This document shows positions 6,293-11,689 of a stretch of 11,689 nucleotides of DNA, one piece after another. The notes below the pieces were generated by a model. It saw only the letters and a program-made list of their open reading frames with translations, searched no databases and was not told the origin of the DNA. The number at the start of each line of letters is the position of its first letter. Positions within the stretch are counted from its first letter, which is position 1. The stretch is from Caldifarciminota bacterium (GTDB taxonomy: Bacteria; Hydrothermota; Tepidihabitantia; Tepidihabitantales; Tepidihabitantaceae): positions 1 to 11,689 of the forward strand of contig JAFGQF010000010.1 in the NCBI GenBank assembly GCA_016935775.1, in the 5' to 3' direction. The translations under genes and the position numbers were made by a program.

Positions 6293-6320
6293 TTGACCGG
6301 TCCGACAGCGAGCCTATAAT
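6293..6320 (+). promoter_or_regulatory. Promoter of the tRNA-Val gene
   Basis: TTGACC (6293-6298), 16-base spacer and a perfect TATAAT (6315-6320). The -10 box ends seven bases before the mature tRNA 5' end at 6328, so initiation is expected at G6327 or G6328. Its -35 box is only seven bases from the -35 box of the divergent aldehyde dehydrogenase promoter. Confidence 0.82.
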
Positions 6321-6327
6321 CGAGCCG

Positions 6328-6401
6328 GGGCGATTAGCTCAGCTGGCTAGAGCGCCTCCCTTACAAGGAGGAGGTCATCTGTTCAATTCAGATATCGCCC
6401 A
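6328..6401 (+). tRNA. tRNA-Val (anticodon UAC)
   Basis: All arms pair. Acceptor GGGCGAT/ATCGCCC (6328-6334, 6394-6400), D stem GCTC/GAGC, anticodon stem CCTCC/GGAGG around the loop CTTACAA with anticodon TAC at 6362-6364, five-base variable loop AGGTC, T stem ATCTG/CAGAT with loop TTCAATT, and discriminator A at 6401. The 3' CCA is not encoded; TCAACC follows the discriminator instead, so CCA must be added after transcription. Length 74. UAC reads GUA and, by wobble, other valine codons. No T-run terminator is seen in the next 200 bases. Confidence 0.97.
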
Positions 6402-6478
6402 TCAACCGATAAGTGATTGTCCGTCAAGCGGATAGCCTGGCTGAGGGCGGGCGAGAGTGACCGATTGGCAAGTCGTTC

Positions 6479-6503
6479 GGGCGAATCCCGGCCGATTCGG
6501 CCC
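6479..6503. promoter_or_regulatory. Inverted repeat in the groES upstream region
   Basis: CGAATC (6482-6487), six bases, then GATTCG (6494-6499), an exact 6-bp inverted repeat. Allowing one bulged G, the arms extend to GGGC/GCCC. An alternative hairpin GGCCG-ATT-CGGCC (6490-6502) overlaps it. A second self-complementary pair, CCCGGG at 6535-6540 and 6552-6557, lies in the presumed leader. No CIRCE element (TTAGCACTC-N9-GAGTGCTAA) and no near-consensus promoter could be found between 6402 and 6597, so an operator role is only a suggestion. Confidence 0.35.
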
Positions 6504-6608
6504 GCGTCTAAAAATGGATAACGTGGATGGCTGTCCCGGGTACAGTTCTTGCCCGGGTCAAGTTTCCAAAACCGAATGGAACAGCAAGCAAGCAGTCAAG
6601 GAGGAAAG

Positions 6609-6902
6609 ATGAAAATCAGGCCGCTGCACGACCGGATTCTCGTCGAGCGGGTCGAGGAAGAGACCCGCAAGGGCGGAATCATCATCCCGGATACTGCCAA
6701 GGAGAAGCCGCAGCAGGGCAAGGTTATCGCCGTCGGGCCGGGCCGTTTCGACGACAACGGCAAGCGTGTCGAGATGGACGTCAAGAAGGGCGACCGCATC
6801 CTGTTCGGCAAGTACTCGGGCAACGAGATCAGGGTCGGCGAAGAGGAGTACCTGATCATGCGCGAGGACGACGTCCTGGCGATTATCGAGAAGGAGAAGT
6901 AG
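6609..6902 (+). CDS. groES: Co-chaperonin GroES (Hsp10)
   Basis: A 97-residue GroES of normal length. The heptameric lid closes the GroEL folding chamber in the cytoplasm. MKIRPLHDRILVERVE opens the beta-barrel. The mobile loop that contacts GroEL is at about 17-33 (EETRKGGIIIPDTAKEK, with the hydrophobic III tip). GKVIAVGPG (37-45), VKKGDRILFGKYSG and the closing EYLIMREDDVLAII are all standard. The start at 6609 is fixed by AAGGAGG (6598-6604) four bases upstream and by the family N-terminus; the frame runs back to an ATG at 6549 that would add 20 unrelated residues. The stop is one base before the groEL start, so the two are one transcript. Confidence 0.98.
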   Translation: MKIRPLHDRILVERVEEETRKGGIIIPDTAKEKPQQGKVIAVGPGRFDDNGKRVEMDVKKGDRILFGKYSGNEIRVGEEEYLIMREDDVLAIIEKEK

Positions 6903-6903
6903 C

Positions 6904-8547
6904 ATGCCAGCCAAAGAACTGAAGTTCGACGAGGAAGCAAGGCGATCGATACTGCGCGGCGCCGAGAAGCTCTCCCACGCCGTCAAGGTGACGCTGGGCC
7001 CCAAGGGCCACAACGTGCTGATCGACAAGAAGTGGGGTGCTCCGACGGTGACCAAGGACGGCGTGACGGTCGCCAAGGAAGTCGAGCTCGAGGATAAGTT
7101 CGAGAACATGGGCGCCCAGATGATCAAGGAAGTGGCGTCCAAGACCTCGGACGTGGCCGGCGACGGCACGACCACCGCGACGGTGCTGGCCGAGGCAATC
7201 TACCGCGAGGGCAACAAGGTCGTCGCCGCCGGCGCCAGCTCGATGGCGGTCAAGCGCGGCATCGACAAGGCGGTTGACGCCGTGGTCGCCGAGCTGAAGA
7301 GAATCTCGAAGAAGACATCCGGCCGCGCCGAGATCGAGCAGGTCGCGACCATCTCCGCGAACAACGACCTGGAGGTGGGCAAGCTGATCGCCGACGCGAT
7401 GGAGAAGGTCGGCAAGGAAGGCGTCATCACCGTCGAAGAGGCGAAGTCGATGGAGACGAGCCTCGAGGTGGTCGAGGGGATGCAGTTCGACCGCGGCTAC
7501 CTGTCGCCCTACTTCGCGCTCGAGCCGGGCACGACCACGCCCCAGAACCCGAAGATGGAGGCGGTGCTCGAGAACGCCCTGGTCCTGCTTTACGAGAAGA
7601 AGATCTCCTCGATGCGCGACCTGCTGCCGGTGCTCGAGAAGGTCGCCCAGAAAGGCCGGCCGGTTCTGGTCATCGCCGAGGAAGTCGACGGCGAGGCGCT
7701 CGCCGGGTTGGTCGTCAACCATATCAAGGGCACGCTGCGCGCCTGCGCGGTGAAGGCCCCGGGCTACGGCGACCGGCGCCGGGCGATGCTCGAGGACATC
7801 GCGGTTCTCACCGGCGGCAAGCTGGTCTCCGAGGACCTCGGCATCAAGCTCGAGAACGTCCAGGTCGGCGATATGGGGACGGCCAAGCGCGTCGTGATCG
7901 ACAAGGAGAACACGACCGTCGTCGAGGGCGCGGGCAAGAAGGCCGAGATCACCGCCCGGATCGAGCAAATCCGCGGCCAGATCGAGGAGACCAAGTCCGA
8001 CTACGACCGCGAGAAGCTGCAGGAACGGCTGGCAAAGCTGGCCGGCGGCGTCGCGGTGATCAACGTCGGCGCGGCGACCGAGGTCGAGATGAAGCAGAAG
8101 AAGGCGTTGGTCGAGGACGCGCTTCACGCGACCCGCGCCGCGGTCGAGGAAGGCGTCGTGCCGGGCGGCGGCGTGGCACTGGTGCGCGCCTTGCCGGCCA
8201 TCGAGAAGCTCAAGCTCGACGGCGACGAGCAGATCGGCGTCAGGATCATCCGCCGGGCGCTCGAGGAGCCGATTCGCCAATTGACCGCCAACGCCGGGAT
8301 CGACGGTTCGATCGTCTTCGAGAAGGTGAAATCGGGCAAGGCTGGCTTCGGCTTCAACTGCGAAACGATGGAGTACGTTGATATGTTCGAGGCGGGCGTG
8401 CTCGACCCGACCAAGGTGACGCGGGCGGCCCTGCAGAACGCGGCCAGCGTCGCGGGCCTGATGATCACCACCGAGTGCGCCATCACCGAGCTGCCGGAGA
8501 AGGAGAAAACCCCGCCGATGCCCGGTGGCGGCGGGATGGACTACTAG
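6904..8547 (+). CDS. groL: Chaperonin GroEL (Hsp60)
   Basis: A 547-residue GroEL, the ATP-driven 14-subunit folding chamber that works with GroES. Nucleotide-site landmarks are in place: KVTLGPKG (28-35), DGTTTATVLA with D87, ISANND, the VEDALHATRAAVEEG helix carrying the ATP-hydrolysis aspartate, and VPGGGVAL. The apical-domain stretch VVEGMQFDRGYLSPYF and the conserved LDPTKVTRAALQNAASVAGLM are also present. His follows the P-loop-like segment at position 36, where E. coli has Arg. The C-terminal tail is short (PPMPGGGGMDY) instead of repeated GGM. AAGGAG (6891-6896), inside the end of groES, is seven bases before the ATG. This is a single-copy-type housekeeping chaperonin as far as the window shows. 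Confidence 0.98.
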   Translation: MPAKELKFDEEARRSILRGAEKLSHAVKVTLGPKGHNVLIDKKWGAPTVTKDGVTVAKEVELEDKFENMGAQMIKEVASKTSDVAGDGTTTATVLAEAIYREGNKVVAAGASSMAVKRGIDKAVDAVVAELKRISKKTSGRAEIEQVATISANNDLEVGKLIADAMEKVGKEGVITVEEAKSMETSLEVVEGMQFDRGYLSPYFALEPGTTTPQNPKMEAVLENALVLLYEKKISSMRDLLPVLEKVAQKGRPVLVIAEEVDGEALAGLVVNHIKGTLRACAVKAPGYGDRRRAMLEDIAVLTGGKLVSEDLGIKLENVQVGDMGTAKRVVIDKENTTVVEGAGKKAEITARIEQIRGQIEETKSDYDREKLQERLAKLAGGVAVINVGAATEVEMKQKKALVEDALHATRAAVEEGVVPGGGVALVRALPAIEKLKLDGDEQIGVRIIRRALEEPIRQLTANAGIDGSIVFEKVKSGKAGFGFNCETMEYVDMFEAGVLDPTKVTRAALQNAASVAGLMITTECAITELPEKEKTPPMPGGGGMDY

Positions 8548-8557
8548 TCCTTTCTTA

Positions 8558-8587
8558 CCCGGGGGCGGGCAGCAGCCCGCCCCCGGG
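8558..8587 (+). promoter_or_regulatory. Perfect 13-bp GC hairpin between groEL and the zinc-ribbon gene
   Basis: Left arm CCCGGGGGCGGGC (8558-8570), loop AGCA, right arm GCCCGCCCCCGGG (8575-8587), all 13 pairs Watson-Crick G-C. It begins 11 bases after the groEL stop and ends five bases before the next ATG (8593). Only GTT follows, so the T-run of an intrinsic terminator is lacking. The sole Shine-Dalgarno-like bases for the next gene (GGGG, 8585-8588) lie in its right arm. Probable roles are partial termination, an mRNA 3'-end stabiliser for groESL, or control of downstream translation. Confidence 0.75.
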
Positions 8588-8592
8588 GTTCA

Positions 8593-8862
8593 ATGCCTAC
8601 CTACGAGTACCAGTGCGGGAAGTGCGGACACCGGTTCGAGGTGTTCCAGCGAATCGTCGACCCGCCGGTGCGGAACTGCCCGAAGTGTAAGGCCCGGGGT
8701 TCGGTCGAGCAAGTCATATCGGGCGGGGCCGGGCTGATTTTCAAGGGTTCCGGTTTCTACGAGACCGACTACAAGCGCCGGGGCGCGCCGGGAAGCAAGC
8801 CGAAGGCGTCCTCCGCCGGCGGCGATTCCAAGAAGACCACCGACAGCGGTTCGGACGCTTGA
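8593..8862 (+). CDS. FmdB-family zinc-ribbon protein
   Basis: An 89-residue putative regulatory protein of the FmdB/CxxC zinc-ribbon family. MPTYEYQCGKCGHRFEVFQ opens it; C8, C11, C29 and C32 form the zinc-binding ribbon. ISGGAGLIFKGSGFYETDYKR (42-62) is the family's conserved second half. The rest is a low-complexity, polar, Ser/Lys/Gly/Asp-rich tail. The family is widespread and often annotated as a formamidase regulator after FmdB, but its real function is unsettled. No good ribosome binding site precedes ATG: the only candidate, GGGG at 8585-8588, is buried in the hairpin. It follows groEL by 45 bases and could be read through from groESL. Its stop overlaps the -35 box of the next promoter. 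Confidence 0.92.
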   Translation: MPTYEYQCGKCGHRFEVFQRIVDPPVRNCPKCKARGSVEQVISGGAGLIFKGSGFYETDYKRRGAPGSKPKASSAGGDSKKTTDSGSDA

Positions 8863-8886
8863 CTCGGCCAGTCACCATTCTACAAT
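8859..8886 (+). promoter_or_regulatory. Sigma70-type promoter of the large secreted-protein gene
   Basis: TTGACT (8859-8864), 16-base spacer, TACAAT (8881-8886), five of six matches in each box. The TGA stop of the zinc-ribbon gene (8860-8862) lies inside the -35 box. The predicted start near 8893 gives a leader of about 100 bases before the ATG at 8992. Confidence 0.78.
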
Positions 8887-8909
8887 TGTCGCGGCGCAGG
8901 TCCGGGTTA

Positions 8910-8962
8910 CGACCATTCGGGCCTGAGCCATTTCTGTCGTCTGGACCCCGACCGTTCGGACC
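8910..8962 (+). repeat. Imperfect direct repeat in the leader of the large secreted-protein gene
   Basis: CGACCATTCGGGCC (8910-8923) and CGACCGTTCGGACC (8949-8962) match at 12 of 14 positions, 39 bases apart. GGTCC (8899-8903) and ACGAC (8909-8913) can also pair with GGACC (8943-8947) and GTCGT (8936-8940). The leader may be structured or bind a regulator; nothing here matches a riboswitch I recognise. Confidence 0.4.
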
Positions 8963-8991
8963 GGCCGGACGCGGCCGAAAGGAGGCTCAGG

Positions 8992-11689
8992 ATGAACCGC
9001 ACGCTGCTCGCCGGCTTGGTGCTGGCGATGCTGACCGGTGGCATCGCGCTGGCCCAGGTTGATACCCTCTGGTTCGACCACTACCAATACTCGATAAACC
9101 ACCCCTGGCAGTATGTTCCCGCCGGGCGCAACATGGCAGTCGACCCGGGCGGCAACATCTACGTCTGCGGCTATGGTCAGTTCAAGTCCGACGGCACTGA
9201 CCTGATAGTTCTCAAGTACAGCCCGTCCGGCCGGTTGCTGTGGGATAGCTACTATGAGAGCGGCGGGTCCGACTACGCCGCCGCCCTGGCGCTGGACGAC
9301 GCCGGCGCCGTCTACGTTACCGGCTACACCTACCAGTCCGGGAGCTACTCGGCGCTGACCGTCAAGTGGGACGCCAACGGGCAGTTCCAGTGGGCGCGGA
9401 CTGTCTCGGGTAACGTCAGTTCGTACTACAACCGCGGCCTGGGCATCGCGGTCGCGGACGGCGCGGTCTACGTTGCCGGACAGGTGGCCAATAACCTGAC
9501 GGGAGAGGACTTCGCGCTGTTCCGGCTGGATGCCGCGAGCGGAACGCTCCAGTGGCTGAGGACCATCTCGCGCCACCCGACCCCTGGATACTACGAGTGC
9601 GCCCAGGATGTCGTGGTCGGCGCCGGCGAGGTGGTCTACGTTGCCGGCTATACCCGCAGCTCCGTTACCGGCAACGACGCGACGTTCGCCAGGTACGACA
9701 AGGACGGCGTGCTCCTCTGGCAGCAGCACTACGACGGCGGCATCAATGGCTCCGACCAGGTGCTTGACATTGAGCTGCGAGAGGACCTGGTGGTGGGGAC
9801 CGGCTACAGTTACCAGGCGGGAGGCAACGACGCGCTGACCCTGGCCTACCGCGCAGATGGTGCTTTCCAGTGGGTCGACCTTTACAACGGCCCGGGAGGT
9901 TCGTACGACCAGGGTCGGGCCGTGGCGTTCGACGCGTCGGGCAACGTCTTCGTGGCTGGGCTGGGCAGCGGGGCTCGCGACCATGACATGCTGGTCGTGA
10001 AGTACAGCGGGACCGGCACGAGGCTCTGGTCACGCCAGCTCGATGGCGGTGGCTACGACTACGCCTACTGCCTTGACGTCGACGATTGGGGCGGGGTGGC
10101 GATCGGCGGCCTGTTCAACGAGGGCGACGATGGCTTCCTGGCCGTGGTCAAGCACGGCAGTGACGGCACGCAGGGCTGGACCTACCGGGCGCGGGGTGAC
10201 AACGATTACGGCTACAACTACGCGACTGCGGTGAAGTTCCTCGGCAGCCAGGTCTGCGTGGCTGGGATGACCTACTGGAGCTACCCGCGCTACGTTGACA
10301 TCACGGCCCTGATGCTGCAAGAGGTCCCGGACGTCGGCGTAGTTGCCGTGAACGCGCCGGCCGGTACCGTGCCGCTGGGCACCCCGGTGACTCCGCAGGC
10401 CGAGCTGCGCAACAACAGCCTGCTGCCGGCCGGCGTCCCGGTTCGGTTCGAAATCCCGGATGGCTACGCCGCCGACACGACGGTCATGCTGGCGGCGAGC
10501 CAGTCGTTGGTGGTGGATTTCCCGTGCTGGACCCCGAACACCCACGGTTCCTGGCTGGCAAGCTGCCGTGCCGACCTGTTGTTCGACTACGACCGGGGTA
10601 ACGATACCGGCACCAGCCTCGTCTGCGTTCCTGGCCCGGACGTCGATGCCGGGGTGCTCGCCATCGAGTGCCCGTCCGGCAACGTCCGCTACCGGCAAAC
10701 CGTGGTTCCGGCCGGCCGGTTCAAGAACTTCGGCACGACCGAGGTTGATGCCTGGTTGTTCATGCTGATTGACCGAGGTGGTGGCGACATGTACCGCGAC
10801 TCGGTTTTCGTGCCGGGTTTCCAGCCCGATGGCCGGGACACCACCGTCGAGTTCCGGGCCTGGGTTGCCGATATCCTCGGTTACTTCTATGCCCGTTGCT
10901 CGACGTGGACCGACGGCGACGAGTACCCCGCGAATGACTCGATGCGGTTCCAGTTCGGCGTCGTCAACCAGCCGGTCGGTTACTGGACGTCGCTGTGCGA
11001 TGTCCCTACAACCCCGTCCGGCAAGCAGGTCTACTATGGCGGTGGTCTGGCGGCGACTGACACCGCGCTGTTCTGCCTGAAGGGCAACAAGACGTACGAT
11101 GTCTATTCCTACAGCATCCAGGGCAATTCGTGGCGAACCTTGGAGAGCCTTCCCCACGGGCTGTCCGCCCGGCCGGTCAGCAAGGGGGGGCGGTTGGCGA
11201 GCGACCCCTACGGGCGGCTGTATGCGGTCAAGGGTAACCGGACTTTCGAGTTCTACGGCTACGACCCGGTCCTCGGCTGGCAGCAACTGGCCGACATTCC
11301 ACCGGGCGCGCGCGGCAAGTCGCCCAAGGGCGGTACCGGGCTCGAGTACGTCGAGACCGGCGATACCGGATACGTTTACCTGCTGAAGGGCTCAAACCTG
11401 GATGAGTTCTTCCGTTACAACATCCTGACCGATTCGTGGCAGGGCCTGCCGGCGGCGCCCGCCGGTCTCAGCGGAAAGTCGAAGTACAACAAGGGCAGCA
11501 GTCTCACTTGGGACGGGGACAGCATCCTCTACTGCCTGAAGGGCAAGTACAACGAGGTCTTCGCCTTTGACGTCCGGGCCGGATCGTGGATCGGCGGCCA
11601 GTTGCCGGATGTCCCGCTCTATGGTTCGACAGGGAGGAAAAAGAAGGTCAAGCAGGGCGGGGACATCGAGTGGGCAGGTGGGTTCCTCG
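8992..11689 (+). CDS. Large secreted two-propeller protein: SBBP-like repeats, Ig/CARDB-like domains, kelch-like repeats (3' truncated)
   Basis: The frame stays open from ATG at 8992 to the window end (899 codons), so the gene continues outside. AAAGGAGG (8978-8985) is six bases upstream. Residues 1-21 are a signal peptide (cut after IALA). Eight SBBP-like motifs follow, of the form xVYVxGYT...W, beginning near residues 55, 106, 158, 214, 266, 318, 368 and 420, spaced 50-56: an eight-blade (or seven plus one) beta-propeller. Two Ig/CARDB-like domains begin near 447 (DVGVVAVNAPAG) and 550 (DVDAGVLAIECPSG). From about residue 670, kelch-like units repeat every 50-52 residues, headed LKGNKT (11077), VKGNRT (11227), LKGSNL (11383) and LKGKYN (11536). 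The last visible stretch, GSTGRKKKVKQGGDI, nearly matches GSTGRRKRVKHGADI in the left-edge protein, so the missing end probably carries a similar sorting domain. Likely a surface or extracellular binding protein; ligand unknown. Confidence 0.88.
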   Translation, partial: MNRTLLAGLVLAMLTGGIALAQVDTLWFDHYQYSINHPWQYVPAGRNMAVDPGGNIYVCGYGQFKSDGTDLIVLKYSPSGRLLWDSYYESGGSDYAAALALDDAGAVYVTGYTYQSGSYSALTVKWDANGQFQWARTVSGNVSSYYNRGLGIAVADGAVYVAGQVANNLTGEDFALFRLDAASGTLQWLRTISRHPTPGYYECAQDVVVGAGEVVYVAGYTRSSVTGNDATFARYDKDGVLLWQQHYDGGINGSDQVLDIELREDLVVGTGYSYQAGGNDALTLAYRADGAFQWVDLYNGPGGSYDQGRAVAFDASGNVFVAGLGSGARDHDMLVVKYSGTGTRLWSRQLDGGGYDYAYCLDVDDWGGVAIGGLFNEGDDGFLAVVKHGSDGTQGWTYRARGDNDYGYNYATAVKFLGSQVCVAGMTYWSYPRYVDITALMLQEVPDVGVVAVNAPAGTVPLGTPVTPQAELRNNSLLPAGVPVRFEIPDGYAADTTVMLAASQSLVVDFPCWTPNTHGSWLASCRADLLFDYDRGNDTGTSLVCVPGPDVDAGVLAIECPSGNVRYRQTVVPAGRFKNFGTTEVDAWLFMLIDRGGGDMYRDSVFVPGFQPDGRDTTVEFRAWVADILGYFYARCSTWTDGDEYPANDSMRFQFGVVNQPVGYWTSLCDVPTTPSGKQVYYGGGLAATDTALFCLKGNKTYDVYSYSIQGNSWRTLESLPHGLSARPVSKGGRLASDPYGRLYAVKGNRTFEFYGYDPVLGWQQLADIPPGARGKSPKGGTGLEYVETGDTGYVYLLKGSNLDEFFRYNILTDSWQGLPAAPAGLSGKSKYNKGSSLTWDGDSILYCLKGKYNEVFAFDVRAGSWIGGQLPDVPLYGSTGRKKKVKQGGDIEWAGGFL
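11077..11689 (+). repeat. Kelch-like protein repeat array (about 51 residues per unit)
   Basis: Four units begin at 11077, 11227, 11383 and 11536 (150, 156 and 153 bases). Each reads [LV]KG, then [FY]xxY[DN], W, P, a small residue, a basic loop (ARPVSKGGRL, RGKSPKGGTGL, GKSKYNKGSSL, GRKKKVKQGGDI) and a hydrophobic strand. The DNA is diverged, so this is a repeat at protein level, not a DNA tandem repeat. Confidence 0.75.

Noticed and set aside
6440..6506. Possible second tRNA after tRNA-Val, suggested by a CGAATCCC string like a T arm
   Set aside because: No T-loop of correct size and no matching acceptor, D or anticodon stems could be drawn.
6883..8280. Minus-strand frame of 465 codons opposite groEL
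   Set aside because: Antisense shadow of a highly conserved gene; composition follows groEL codon usage and no domain is visible.
8558..8590. Intrinsic terminator after groEL
   Set aside because: The stem is excellent but only GTT follows and the next start codon is five bases away, so termination is unproven; listed as a regulatory hairpin instead.
8872..11286. Two long minus-strand frames (8872-9984 and 10030-11286) opposite the large secreted protein
   Set aside because: The plus strand has a signal peptide, ribosome binding site, promoter and regular repeats throughout; the antisense products have none.

Overview
The window is GC-rich, densely coded bacterial DNA. The organism appears to be a Gram-negative (two-membrane) bacterium: there is an outer-membrane barrel of the DUF5777 type, a lipoprotein cytochrome, System II cytochrome c maturation, and several secreted proteins with C-terminal 'type A sorting'-like or FlgD-Ig-like domains. 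Large kelch/SBBP-repeat secreted proteins with such tails are typical of uncultured FCB-related lineages such as candidate phylum WOR-3. That placement is inference from protein style and was not checked against a database.

Layout, left to right. (1) 2-688 (+) is the 3' end of a secreted kelch-like protein with a sorting domain, closed by a strong intrinsic terminator (704-741). (2) 742-1320 has no intact gene. It holds a cluster of GGGAxxxTGTCCC-type palindromes that nest into long hairpins (769-1004), then a frame-shifted remnant of an LVIVD-repeat/sorting-domain protein (about 1047-1288). (3) 4733-1321 (-) is a compact five-gene operon behind a clear sigma70-type promoter (4761-4789): monohaem lipoprotein cytochrome c, secreted CxxCH/Reeler-like protein, a very short ResB-CcsA fusion, DUF5777 barrel and OsmC-family protein. 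The CcsA-type protein would attach haem to the two CxxCH proteins, and the barrel and thiol protein may be their envelope partners. (4) 6249-4801 (-) is an aldehyde dehydrogenase. Its promoter lies back to back with that of a tRNA-Val(UAC) gene (6328-6401, +); both transcripts are predicted to start at or within a base or two of the functional 5' end. (5) 6609-8547 (+) is groES-groEL, followed by a perfect 13-bp GC hairpin and an FmdB-type zinc-ribbon gene (8593-8862). (6) A near-consensus promoter whose -35 box overlaps the end of that gene drives a very large secreted protein (8992 to beyond the window end). It carries an eight-motif SBBP-like propeller, two Ig/CARDB-like domains and a kelch-like propeller paralogous to the protein at the left edge.

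Nothing here is a defence system, CRISPR array or intact mobile element. The points most worth following up are the nested palindrome cluster with the adjacent gene remnant, the back-to-back predicted leaderless promoters, the miniature ResB-CcsA fusion in the haem/barrel operon, the hairpin covering the likely ribosome binding site of the zinc-ribbon gene, and the strongly basic loop repeated in each kelch-like unit of the two edge proteins.
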